A model generated the notes under the pieces. The model was not told the origin of the DNA. It worked only from the letters and a program-made list of their open reading frames with translations, and searched no databases. A DNA stretch of 64,000 nucleotides. It comes from Xylogone sp. PMI_703 (Eukaryota > Ascomycota > Leotiomycetes). Positions within the stretch are counted from its first letter, which is position 1. Each line of letters begins with the position of its first letter. The position numbers and the translations under genes are program-made. Shown one piece after another: positions 1 to 10,515 of this stretch. The stretch is from contig JAJTUQ010000003.1 of the NCBI GenBank assembly GCA_021399445.1, positions 2,790,001-2,854,000 of the forward strand. The letters are read 5' to 3'.

Positions 1-3000
1 TCATTGAAAGCTATTTTCGACGGGAAAGTTGCAGCATTTTCTCAAATCAGTCGAGTACTTAAGCAATATGCACATATTACGCAGCAGCTTGTGTGTTCAG
101 ACCTGAAGACACTAGATGATGTGAGCATTATATCTTCCAGCGACATTGAAGAGATCTTGGAATGGAACAGAAGCCCTCCAACTGCCATAGATTCTTGTGT
201 TCACTGGATTATCGAAAGACAAGCCATGCGTTCGCCAACATCCCCTGCAGTCTGTGCCTGGGATGGAAATCTCACTTATGAAGAGTTAGAAGCTTCTGCA
301 ACCCATATGGCTCATAATTTGATCCGCAACAATTATGTTAAACCTGGTCAGATAGTCCCGGTATTTTCAGAAAAAAGTAAATGGGTCGTTGTTGCAGTGT
401 TAGCAATTCTAAAAGCAGGCTCTGCCTTCGTTCTGATTGATGCGGCACAACCGCTTCCCAGAATAAAGAGCATACTTCATCAAACACAAGCGAGTATCTT
501 ACTTATCCATGGTAACGTTGTCACTCAAGATATCGATGTACATGTGCTGCCGTTAGAGGCCTTGAGGAAAGAAGATCCCAGTCCAGAGCTGGTACTGCCA
601 AGTATATCGACACCAGCGGACCTGTTTTGTGTTGTTTTCTCTTCAGGGTCCACTGGTGAGCCCAAAGGGTCTCTTCTAGAACATAGATCCTTCGCCACAG
701 GTGCCACAACTGCCATAGTCCCCTGTGGTATGGACCAGTCCACTCGAACGTACGCATTCTCATCCTACTCGTTTGATGGATGCATTCTCGATATATTCTT
801 CACCCTTGTTGCTGGGGGATGCATCTGTATTCCGTCTGATAGCGAAATACTTGAGGATCCGGCCAGGAGTATTAGAGCTCTGGAAGCAAATTGGCTAACG
901 GCTCCGGAATCTTTCATGAGGGCTTTCAAACCTCAAGAAATCGCATGCTTGAAGACTCTGTGCTTGGCAGGAGAGCCTTTAAGGGTAGAGAATATTCGAA
1001 AGTGGACTAGCCATCTTACCCTGATAAGTGGTTATGGACCTTCGGAATGTACTCCTCTAACATTCGTGACCCCTCCCCTGAATACTTCATCAGATCCAAC
1101 AAACATCGGAACCGTGGTTGCAGGAGCTCGATGTTGGATTGTAGATATCGAAGACCACAGTAGATTGGCTCCAATAGGAACAATTGGAGAGCTCTGTATC
1201 GAGGGACCAATGCTGGGGCGTGGTTATCTAAATCGTCCTGGCCTGACAGCAGACACTTTTGTCTCATGCAAGCCATTCTCTGCGAGCTCAGAATCACTGT
1301 ACCAGAAGATTCGTCTCTACAAAACTGGAGATTTAGTTAGGTACAACAAAGATGGTACATTTCGCTTCGTTGGTAGGAAGGACACTATGGTGAAATTTCA
1401 TGGACTAAAAGTCGAACTCGCCGAGGTAGAAGCCCAAGCAAGGAAATATCTTGCTTCTCATGCAACAAGACATGATGTAGAGGCTATCGCTGAGATTATC
1501 GTACCGGCTGATGAAAAAAGTAACCGAATGCTTGCAGTTTTCCTCGTTGTTGGCTACGGATATGACGTACTACTCTCGGGAGAAGATTCTTCGGCGAAAG
1601 ATGAGTTTGTAACCCTCGTTCAAGATCTAAGGGCATCGTTAGCAACCATAATGCCTGCGTACATGATCCCATCTGTCTTCATACCCTTAGAAAGGTTGCA
1701 GCTGGGAGCAACGGCAAAGCTTGATCGCAAATACCTCAAAGCCATCGCCGCCGGTCTCACCACAGCACAGCTCGTCTCCTTTGCTTCTCCTAGAGGTAGG
1801 CATCTGGTCAGCACAGAGATTGAGAAGCAATTACGCCAGTTATGGAGTTCAGTATTGAAAATCCCAGAAAACAACATCGGGTCTGATGATAACTTCTTCA
1901 TTCTAGGAGGTGACTCTCTGAAAGCAATCCAGTTAGTTGAAGCGGCCAGAGGGATGAGTCTACAACTCAGGTATCGGGCGATCTTTGACTATCCAATTTT
2001 GTCTGAAGTTGCAGCTACGATTTTAAGAGTGGAATCCCACAGCTCGTACGAAATAATGCCTTTCGAACTAATAGATACTTCGGTTGACTTGTCGAAACTA
2101 AAGTCTGAACTTTGTGAAACTCTACACATCGCCCTGGGAGAGCTGGAAGATGCATATCCCTGTACGCCTCTGCAAGAAGGTCTCATTGCTTTAAGTAGTG
2201 AGAATGCAGAAGCATACGTATATCAAACTACCTACTCAATTCCTGATGCGGTAGATGCCAAGCGCTTTCTTGAGTCATGGGAAATGTTTGTAAATAAGAA
2301 TCAAATACTGCGCACTTCGATTGTTCACACTGAAGATGCTGGTAGTCTACAAGTCGTGCGAAGAACCATCCCAGAATGCTTCAAGAGTGATAGCTTGAAA
2401 CAGTACTGTGACTTAGATAGAGCAAAGTCCATGGGTTCTGGTGAGCCACTTTTCCGTTGGGCGTTAATTGATGAGGTACCTCGACAGCGCTTCTTTGTTT
2501 TGACAGCACATCATTCCGGATACGATGGCTGGAGCATGGAGCTCATTGTTCGAGGAGTCGAAGATATATATTGTGGCCTAGCAGGTAGAGAAGCAATCGG
2601 ATTTAATCATTTTATAAAGTATATTCAGACGACATCTTCGGAGACTTCAAAGGATTTCTGGGCCGCATACCTCAAATCTTCTCCTCAATCATTCCCTCAT
2701 CTTCCCTCTAAAGGATTCCGGCCACTTGCTAACAGCTTCATGACCCATAACTTCTCACTCGCCGGCTCTCATGAGTCAAAGAACACCTTGGCTACTTCTG
2801 TTTATGCGGCTTGGGCTCTAGTCGTTGCTGTATATTCCAACCAGGATGATGTAGTCTTTGGTATAGTCTCAAATGGGAGAGCAATTGACATTCCAGGCAT
2901 TTCCAAGATCGTGGGCCCAACACTGGCCACTGTTCCAGCTAGGGTTAAGTTCGATAGGAACCAAAGCCTTGGCTCATTCTTGGAAGAAATACGTACGCAA

Positions 3001-6000
3001 AATATTACTTGCCTTCCTCATGTTCAATTTGGCCTGCAAAATATTGCCCGTGTAAATAAAGATGCTGGAAGAGCGTGCCAATTTCAAAGTCTTCTTGTCT
3101 TCCAAACCCCGTTTGAGTCTGGCATGGACAAAGATATACTTGGGTTACGAAATCCAATATCTTCTAGCGCGGAGTCATTGACCTATCTATTGAACATGGA
3201 CGTTTCACTGGTTGGCGCTTCAGGAGTCAACTTTAGAATTGATTTTGATTCCCGAGTCTTTACAAGACCCGAAATCCTACGTATTGCTCATCAATTTCAG
3301 CATGTACTTCAACAAGTTGTATCATGTGAGCCGGCTGCAGCCTTACGAGATATTGAACTAATCAGTCCGCAAGACCAAATCGACTTGAATCTGCGGGCTC
3401 CCAGTTACCCGCAAACTGTGTATCGTTGCATCCACGACCTTTTCAGGTCTCAAGTCCGTGAAAGGCCAAACTTTAGAGCGGTACATTCGTGGGATGGGCA
3501 TTTCAGCTATTCTGAGCTTAGCCACCACGCTTCCTGCTTAGCCCAGCATCTCATGCAAGCTGGCATTCATGAAGAAATGATAGTTCCACTTGTATTTGAT
3601 AAGTCCCGATGGGCACTTGTGGCCATGCTAGGGATAATGATGGCAGGAGCAGCCTTTGTACCTCTCGATCCAAAACAATCACATGTTCGATTGTTCAAAC
3701 AAATTGAGCACGTCCAAGCTAAATTGATTCTGTGTTCTCCTCAATACCACCAAAAGCTTACTAGCGGCAACTCAAGAGTTATAACAGTAGATGAGCTTTT
3801 ATTAGGAACATTGGAATTCAAAGAGATAAACTATAATACCCACGTTACTCCGGGAAATGCGGCATATTGTATATTTACCTCAGGAACAACTGGTTCCCCG
3901 AAGTGTTCTATAACAGAGCACCAGGCATTCTGTACGGGTGCAATAGCCAGAGGATCTGCTATTCGCCGAAGTGAACGTTCGAAAGTCTTGCAATTCTCTG
4001 CCTATAGTTTTGATACTAGTCTCGAAGATATTCTAACGACCCTTATCTTTGGAGGTTGTGTGTGTACTCCATCAGAAGAAGCTCGTTACAATATTGGGGA
4101 GCTGGTAGCTTTCATGAACGAGAGTGGGACCAACAGTGCGGAGCTCACTCCCTCTTTCGCAAATTTGATTACTCCAGATATGGCTCCATCGCTGGAGGTT
4201 CTCTTGCTAGGTGGCGAAGCAATGGCAAAAAAGCAGCTTACAATTTGGAGTGAGTCACTCGAATTGATAAATTCATACGGTCCAAGTGAAGCATCTGTTA
4301 CCAGCATCGTTAGCCGCAAAATGAGCCCCGAGTCTGATCCCGGAACCATTGGATATCCCCAAGGTTGCCTTGCATGGATTACAGACCCCACAGACTACCA
4401 TAGGCTTACACCTTATGGAGCAGTTGGAGAACTCCTTCTCGAAGGTCCCATCTTAGCACGAGGTTATCTCCATGACCAAGAGCTAACGGAGCAATGCTTT
4501 GTCTTCGACCCTAAATGGACTCTTACCAGTGATTCTCATACTCAATGCCGTAGGAGATTCTATCGTACGGGGGATCTGGTCAAATACAAAGAAGACGGAT
4601 CGCTCTCCTTTGTAGGACGATACGACAACCAAGTGAAATCTTATGGACAACGTATCGAGCTTAGTGAGGTGGAACACCATATTGCACAATGTCTGCCAGA
4701 TTATATGAAGACTACTGTAGAATTTGGAATGAACAAATTATTCGGTGAAGAATCAAGGCTTATAGGTTTCCTGAGTGAAAAATCAGGACATGTTTCCGAA
4801 GTACAGCTGGATTCATGGTTCAGTACCGATTTCCAAGATGCCCCGAGGCCACATAGGTCTTTAATACAAGATCTTAGAAGAAAATTGCCTGGCCTCTTGC
4901 CAAGTTATATGGTTCCGTCTTTCTTTATTGCCTTGCCAATGCTCCCTCTATCAACTGCCGGGAAGGTGGATCGGAAAACTTTGCGAACAATAGTAAATCA
5001 ATTACGTGCATCTGACTTACTCGAGCTTGATGTTGAAGGACGTGACCAAATCCCATCGACGGCCAAGGAAAAGATGCTGGCGAGTCTCTGGGTCTCAGTA
5101 CTTAAGATACCTGCTCCACACAAAAATCAAGACTTTTTCTTACTTGGAGGTGACTCTTTCGGTGCCATCAAACTCGTTGGGGCTGTACATAAGCAAGGAT
5201 GTTCGATCTCCGTATCCGACATATTTGAACATCCAATCTTGTCTGAAATGGCTGCGGCTATGAAGCTTCAAGTCCCGCAAACTGCAGACATTGCACCATT
5301 TAGTCTTTTGAGTAGCGAAGTGGGCGAAATCCTCAGTGAAGCCGCGGAGAAATGTAACACGATCACACAAGAGATCGAGGATATATATCCATGCACTCCC
5401 CTTCAAGCGGGGCTGATGGTTCTGTCTTTAACACATCGGGGAGCATATAGAGCACGGATTGTTCTCAATCTCCCAGAGTCGTTAGATGTTGAGAAGCTCA
5501 AATGGGCATGGCAAAGGCTGATAGCTAAGCATGCAATTTTGAGGACTAGAATTGTGCAAACTCATCACTTGGACAAGCTGCAGGTCGTACTCAAAAATGA
5601 AGATCCTTGGACCGACTCAGGGGACTCGGAACCCTTTTTAAGAAGGCTGGAGGGAGTAGAGATGGGCTTTGGTGACAAACTCCTTCGATATGCGATATGT
5701 CAAAATGGTTCGAGCAATCAGCTCCAAATGATCATCAGTATCCACCACTGCTTATATGATGGTTGGTCACTCTCACAGATTTTCGAGGACCTTGAGGGTA
5801 TTTATACTGGAGAAAGTGTACCAAACGGTCCCACATTTAACACTTTCATTCAGCATTTAATCAACATCGACTCTCAATCCATGGACAAGTACTGGTATGA
5901 CCACCTCGTTGGTTTCTCGAACCAGAGTTTTCCAGTATTACCTTCTGTGACATATCAGCCATCTGCAGAAGCCACTTTGAGACGATCATTGTATGTTCGT

Positions 6001-8496
6001 CCACCAGGATACCTCCTGACTGCCATCGTTCGTGCGGCCTGGGCATTGTTGGTATCGAAACAGTCTGAGGACCCTGACGTGGTATTTGGCTGTGTGACGA
6101 GCGGTCGAACTGCCCCAATTCCGGACATTGATAATATTGTCGGCCCTACAATCGCCACCATACCCTTCAGAGTTCGGGTAGATGAGAAGCATCTCATTCG
6201 GGATTACGTTGGCGAAATTCAGAGAAGGGCGCAAGCGCATGCATTGTGGGAACATATTGGACTTCATCGTATAGGAAATCTGAGCAATGAAGCACGCCTT
6301 GCATGCAGTTTTCAAAGCTTAGTAACTGTGCAGCCTTCTGCATCACGATCTACAAAGCCTTCAATGTTCATCTTTCAAGATCAACAAGATCAGCCAGATT
6401 TCCTAACTTATGCAATAAACCTGGAAATCATCCCACACGATAATCATCTTGAAGCTCACGTTCAATATGATCCCAAAATCATCCAACCTGTCCAGATGAA
6501 CAGGCTGCTTGGACAATTTGAGCATATTTTTTCGCAGCTGGTTCGTCAACATGACAGCTCTATAGCACGAGTCGAAGATATTGAGCTCATTAGTCCCGAA
6601 GATACGGCAGAAGTTCATGATTGGAACAGCTACATCCCCGATACTGTTGATGAGTGTATCCATACACTAATTAAGCAGCGAGCTGAAAGTTACGCAGATA
6701 GGAAAGCAGTAGAATCATGGGATGGCGAGCTGACTTACGGAGAGCTTGACTTCTATGCGTCACGATTGGCTGATCATTTAACGTCTCTGGGAGTCAAGGC
6801 TGAGGTGTTTGTGCCGTTATGCTTCGAAAAGTCTATATGGTATATAGTGTCTGTCTTGGCTATACTCAAAGCTGGAGGTGCATTTGTACCCCTTGATCCT
6901 GCTCATCCTCTGTCGCGACTGCAAGACATTATTGAAGAGGTTGAGGCAGTTGTCATCTTGACGTCCACCGGAAAGTCGAGCATCTTCTCCGGTAGGCTTC
7001 AAGAGAAGATTTTAGTTGTGAACCAAGGGTTTATTGAAAAGCTTCCACAACAAGAACGAAGACGCCAAGCAAATGTTAGCGGCAAGAATGTGGTCTACGC
7101 CATCTATACATCTGGCTCAACAGGACATCCTAAAGGGGTGCTCATTGAACACTCCTCCTGCAGTACAAATGCACTTGAATGTGCCAAGGCTTTTCATATT
7201 ACTGAAAATTCTAGAGTCTTAAACTTCGCTTCATATTCTTTCGATGTTTCCATTCAAGAGATGTTCATGACGCTTCTCGTAGGAGGTTGTATGTGTATTT
7301 GTTCAGATGAAGATCGCTTGAACAACATATCGAGGGTTATACGTGATAGAAGAATCACTTGGATTAGTTTGACTCCTTCTTTCGCGCGAACACTATTTAA
7401 TGAGAATTTCCCCAAGTTGGAGACGATTGTCCTGGCTGGGGAGGGCTTGCGAAAAGATGATGTAGTGCACTGGGCTCCAAAATTGAGACTGATTAACGGC
7501 TATGGCGTTACGGAATGCTCTGTAACCAATGCACTCAATGTTGGAGTAAGTGCTGACACGGATCCGTCAGATATTGGACATCCTGTCGGAGGTGCTTGTT
7601 GGCTTGTGGATGTCAACAATCACCACAGGCTCGCTCCCATTGGGTCACTTGCTGAGCTAGTCATTGAAGGCCCTTGTCTCGGCCGGGGATACCTGAAGAG
7701 GCCTGCAGTAACAGCTTCATCATTTATTGAAAATCCATCCTGGTTATCCTTTCGCAAAAAATCCCAAACAAGAGTTTACAAGACTGGAGATTTAGTTCGA
7801 TACACCGCACAAGGTACAATTCAATATATCGGCAGGAAAGATGGGCAGGTCAAGATGAATGGTCAGCGGCTTGAGTTAGGTGAAATCGAGCACAAAATGC
7901 ACCAAGAATTAACTTCCGATGCAGAGGTTCTTGTCGAACTGATTAAACCTACAAAAGAACTTCGACAGGCTTTTCTAGCTGCATTCATTACGGTACCCCT
8001 TGATAATGGAAATGCTTTTGAAAACGGCATCATCAATACAAGCCATGAGGCGAAGGATTTTATCTCTAAGATAATCACTAATCTGCCTACCAAATTGTCC
8101 CAAAGTCTCCCCTCATACATGATACCATCCGTTTACATTCCGATTCGGAAGATACCGACATCAGTTGCTGGCAAGCAGGATCGGGGATTTTTACGGCAAT
8201 TGGTATCTAGCATGAGCCAGGTAGAGATTCAATCATTCATGCAGAGCAATGTCCAAAAACGACCACCTTCTACACCTACAGAGATTCTACTGCACGGATT
8301 GTGGGCTCAAGCTCTTAAATTACCGACAGAATCAATTGGATTAGATGATAGCTTCTTCCGCCTTGGAGGAGACTCAGTATCTGCAATTTCTCTTGTCTCT
8401 TTGGCAAGGCGGGCCAAATTGCATTTGACAATTAAAGATATCTTTAAAAACCCTTTGTTATCGAAGCAAGCTATTCATGTAAGACAGAAGTCATGA
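1..8496 (+). CDS. non-ribosomal peptide synthetase, 3' part (C-end)-A-T-C-A-T-C-A-T
   Basis: Activates amino acids on adenylation (A) domains and condenses them on phosphopantetheinyl carriers (T). The frame is open from the left edge with no credible start, so the 5' part is missing. Residues counted from base 4: end of a C domain (1-60); A1 (about 60-590, GSTGEPKG near 215); T1 with LGGDS and Ser about 638; C with HHSGYDG at 836-842; A2 (about 1145-1665, phosphate loop GTTGSPKC, Cys where Gly is usual); T2 Ser about 1718; C with HHCLYDG at 1914; A3 (about 2205-2745, GSTGHPKG); T3 Ser about 2791. Both complete C domains keep HHxxxDG. By hand alignment to GrsA the pocket residues read about D-G-L-T-C-A-G-P-L, D-T-E-E-L-G-S-V-T and D-V-Q-S-V-A-G-V-T; no substrate is assigned. 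No epimerase, methyltransferase, TE, reductase or terminal C domain follows T3. No intron is visible in 8.5 kb. Confidence 0.95.
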   Translation, partial: SLKAIFDGKVAAFSQISRVLKQYAHITQQLVCSDLKTLDDVSIISSSDIEEILEWNRSPPTAIDSCVHWIIERQAMRSPTSPAVCAWDGNLTYEELEASATHMAHNLIRNNYVKPGQIVPVFSEKSKWVVVAVLAILKAGSAFVLIDAAQPLPRIKSILHQTQASILLIHGNVVTQDIDVHVLPLEALRKEDPSPELVLPSISTPADLFCVVFSSGSTGEPKGSLLEHRSFATGATTAIVPCGMDQSTRTYAFSSYSFDGCILDIFFTLVAGGCICIPSDSEILEDPARSIRALEANWLTAPESFMRAFKPQEIACLKTLCLAGEPLRVENIRKWTSHLTLISGYGPSECTPLTFVTPPLNTSSDPTNIGTVVAGARCWIVDIEDHSRLAPIGTIGELCIEGPMLGRGYLNRPGLTADTFVSCKPFSASSESLYQKIRLYKTGDLVRYNKDGTFRFVGRKDTMVKFHGLKVELAEVEAQARKYLASHATRHDVEAIAEIIVPADEKSNRMLAVFLVVGYGYDVLLSGEDSSAKDEFVTLVQDLRASLATIMPAYMIPSVFIPLERLQLGATAKLDRKYLKAIAAGLTTAQLVSFASPRGRHLVSTEIEKQLRQLWSSVLKIPENNIGSDDNFFILGGDSLKAIQLVEAARGMSLQLRYRAIFDYPILSEVAATILRVESHSSYEIMPFELIDTSVDLSKLKSELCETLHIALGELEDAYPCTPLQEGLIALSSENAEAYVYQTTYSIPDAVDAKRFLESWEMFVNKNQILRTSIVHTEDAGSLQVVRRTIPECFKSDSLKQYCDLDRAKSMGSGEPLFRWALIDEVPRQRFFVLTAHHSGYDGWSMELIVRGVEDIYCGLAGREAIGFNHFIKYIQTTSSETSKDFWAAYLKSSPQSFPHLPSKGFRPLANSFMTHNFSLAGSHESKNTLATSVYAAWALVVAVYSNQDDVVFGIVSNGRAIDIPGISKIVGPTLATVPARVKFDRNQSLGSFLEEIRTQNITCLPHVQFGLQNIARVNKDAGRACQFQSLLVFQTPFESGMDKDILGLRNPISSSAESLTYLLNMDVSLVGASGVNFRIDFDSRVFTRPEILRIAHQFQHVLQQVVSCEPAAALRDIELISPQDQIDLNLRAPSYPQTVYRCIHDLFRSQVRERPNFRAVHSWDGHFSYSELSHHASCLAQHLMQAGIHEEMIVPLVFDKSRWALVAMLGIMMAGAAFVPLDPKQSHVRLFKQIEHVQAKLILCSPQYHQKLTSGNSRVITVDELLLGTLEFKEINYNTHVTPGNAAYCIFTSGTTGSPKCSITEHQAFCTGAIARGSAIRRSERSKVLQFSAYSFDTSLEDILTTLIFGGCVCTPSEEARYNIGELVAFMNESGTNSAELTPSFANLITPDMAPSLEVLLLGGEAMAKKQLTIWSESLELINSYGPSEASVTSIVSRKMSPESDPGTIGYPQGCLAWITDPTDYHRLTPYGAVGELLLEGPILARGYLHDQELTEQCFVFDPKWTLTSDSHTQCRRRFYRTGDLVKYKEDGSLSFVGRYDNQVKSYGQRIELSEVEHHIAQCLPDYMKTTVEFGMNKLFGEESRLIGFLSEKSGHVSEVQLDSWFSTDFQDAPRPHRSLIQDLRRKLPGLLPSYMVPSFFIALPMLPLSTAGKVDRKTLRTIVNQLRASDLLELDVEGRDQIPSTAKEKMLASLWVSVLKIPAPHKNQDFFLLGGDSFGAIKLVGAVHKQGCSISVSDIFEHPILSEMAAAMKLQVPQTADIAPFSLLSSEVGEILSEAAEKCNTITQEIEDIYPCTPLQAGLMVLSLTHRGAYRARIVLNLPESLDVEKLKWAWQRLIAKHAILRTRIVQTHHLDKLQVVLKNEDPWTDSGDSEPFLRRLEGVEMGFGDKLLRYAICQNGSSNQLQMIISIHHCLYDGWSLSQIFEDLEGIYTGESVPNGPTFNTFIQHLINIDSQSMDKYWYDHLVGFSNQSFPVLPSVTYQPSAEATLRRSLYVRPPGYLLTAIVRAAWALLVSKQSEDPDVVFGCVTSGRTAPIPDIDNIVGPTIATIPFRVRVDEKHLIRDYVGEIQRRAQAHALWEHIGLHRIGNLSNEARLACSFQSLVTVQPSASRSTKPSMFIFQDQQDQPDFLTYAINLEIIPHDNHLEAHVQYDPKIIQPVQMNRLLGQFEHIFSQLVRQHDSSIARVEDIELISPEDTAEVHDWNSYIPDTVDECIHTLIKQRAESYADRKAVESWDGELTYGELDFYASRLADHLTSLGVKAEVFVPLCFEKSIWYIVSVLAILKAGGAFVPLDPAHPLSRLQDIIEEVEAVVILTSTGKSSIFSGRLQEKILVVNQGFIEKLPQQERRRQANVSGKNVVYAIYTSGSTGHPKGVLIEHSSCSTNALECAKAFHITENSRVLNFASYSFDVSIQEMFMTLLVGGCMCICSDEDRLNNISRVIRDRRITWISLTPSFARTLFNENFPKLETIVLAGEGLRKDDVVHWAPKLRLINGYGVTECSVTNALNVGVSADTDPSDIGHPVGGACWLVDVNNHHRLAPIGSLAELVIEGPCLGRGYLKRPAVTASSFIENPSWLSFRKKSQTRVYKTGDLVRYTAQGTIQYIGRKDGQVKMNGQRLELGEIEHKMHQELTSDAEVLVELIKPTKELRQAFLAAFITVPLDNGNAFENGIINTSHEAKDFISKIITNLPTKLSQSLPSYMIPSVYIPIRKIPTSVAGKQDRGFLRQLVSSMSQVEIQSFMQSNVQKRPPSTPTEILLHGLWAQALKLPTESIGLDDSFFRLGGDSVSAISLVSLARRAKLHLTIKDIFKNPLLSKQAIHVRQKS

Positions 8497-8499
8497 GAG

Positions 8500-9474
8500 G
8501 GATTAAAAAGGGTACAGAATACAATGGATAGTTGATAGCACTGGGCCATATGCAGAACAGAGAATCATACGAAGTATGAAGGTATTAGGGCTGAACTGCT
8601 CACATATGAATCTCCTCGGCGACGTGAACATAAATTGCGATATATGACTCTCTAGAGGCATGAATATACCACAAGACAAGCGTAAAAGCTGCTTTGGAGA
8701 GACGCAGGTCTGTCGAGAGAAACATGGCTGCTGCTGAGGAAGCCTCTCAACAGGCGCCGAGAAATATCTAGGTGACTTTAACGCCGAGAAATGAAACAGT
8801 GTGCTTGTAATTTAAACTTTAATGATAGCTATGTTTCTATAAATGATAGTATTTATAGTACTTAACGAATTTCTATCCAGCTAATCAAAGCGAGTCGCGA
8901 TAGCTCAGCTTGCTCACTATTTCATATAATATTCCGTTTAGAAATCTTTTAAACGGTGAAATAGCCCAGAAGAAATACCATTGAAAAGGATAGAATAGTA
9001 TTGTTGAGTTGTTGTTTCCTGGTGCCAGTGATCCCCATGGCTGGCCAATCTAAGCACCCTGATAGAATCATGGATTTGGACTTTATATCCTCTCCCTTCC
9101 ATAAACCTCACATTCCGGAAAATACCTCCAGGCTTAAGAACCATGGAAGTTTTCTTTTTCCGACAGTTTAGGCAGAGGTGCTTAGTATTAGATGAAGTAT
9201 CGGAGTGAATGCATTGCAAATGTTCCCAAGAATAACATATAGAATAAAAAAAACCACCTTCTTTTGATCCGGCATACCTCGCGCAACAGGGTACGGATGA
9301 TTTAAAATCCTGTGCATTGGTGATATTGCTAAACAGTGGTATTAGATAGTAGCAGCGCTCCGCTATGAAAGAGCCTTATGCGAAAGATACCAAATCTCTC
9401 GAGCTCAGATTCGTAAGAATCATTTCGAGGATCTCAGGCGGAATATAAAGTTGTCACCGTTCGCCATAACCGTG
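8500..9474. other. intergenic, no gene recognised
   Basis: The 3' flank of the NRPS and the 3' flank of the next minus-strand gene. I looked for a remnant of a terminal condensation or thioesterase domain after the NRPS stop and saw none; reading frames are short and without recognisable motifs. Confidence 0.6.
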
Positions 9475-10515
9475 TTATTCCTTCCAACATTCCGAGGAAA
9501 GCACCCGGGATAGAACACGAAAACCAGGTGAACATTGGTATCCTGAGAAGCTAGAAAGAAGGGGCATACTAGCGGGGCAAGCAATCTTATCCTGAGAAAT
9601 CTCCGCGAAAACAATGTGACGAGGAGACATAAGAATTGACAAAACAACGCCGTGTAAAGCTGGAGAGTCAGCAAGGTACGATTTAGCCCGTAGTATAGCC
9701 TTGCTTATCAATGCCTCGGAGTTGTCATTTTCTTGCAGTACAACAAGGAATCCATGGAACCAAAATATATCGGCCACTGGGTATTTCCACTTGGCAGTCG
9801 AACTATGGCGAAGATAGGAATCATCCCAAGGCACCTCATAGCTTGATGTCACCTTGAAATCCCAAGACGCAAGACGTAAGAAGGACCATGCAAAATATCC
9901 TGAAAGTAGGAAAATTATAGTGCCAGAATATGGGATCATCGAAATAGGCTCTCCATGTCCAAACAAAACCTTTGAACAATAGTTCCTGGAGTTCGTAGAC
10001 GTTGGAATGCCAAAGTCAATATTAAGTGGTCCGAAATCCAATAGCTCAAGCACACTTGGAATGGTACTGTCATGGTTTATTGGAGACCTCCAACGTTGAA
10101 TGAGGGAGTTTATGGAAAACCTGGTAAGCTCGTGGAGGTTAGTATGGTCGAACTTCATCACTACCGGACCAAATATCCCATCTGACATATCCCATACGGA
10201 GAGTATAAAAATTTGCGAATCCTGGTCAACAGTGTATGCGCACTCTGTTTCGTGATGAAGTGGATTAGGAAAGGGAATCTTTTCATATGAATCAAGAGCG
10301 TGAGATCTGTCCCACATTTGCTTGATTGTATGTATTGTGGCTTTATCGTGAGGAGAGGTAACTCTCTCCTGGTCTAATAGCGGATTGCGGTAGCAGTACC
10401 ATTGTCCTATCAGGGCATATTAGCACTTGCCGTGTGAGATACCATCTCATTGACCGCTGACATGCAAATTCCAAAACTCCCGGCGCGGACGCATACAATA
10501 TGGGTGCTCAGACAT
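9475..10515 (-). CDS. conserved fungal protein of unknown function
   Basis: Two-exon model, 10515-10455 and 10406-9475, joined by a 48-nt intron (donor GTCAAT, weak; branch-like TGCTAAT; acceptor GATAG). The phases agree and the spliced frame is 993 nt (330 aa). The downstream frame stays open well upstream of its first Met, through a segment containing QWYCYRNPLLDQERV, which is why I added the first exon. The middle contains ILSVWDMSDGIFGPVV and a WDxxxxR-like region. From memory this resembles proteins of unknown function that sit among fungal F-box families, and an F-box-type gene lies 1.5 kb away, but no F-box is visible here. No signal peptide or membrane segment is obvious. The start and the donor are the least certain parts. 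Confidence 0.6.
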
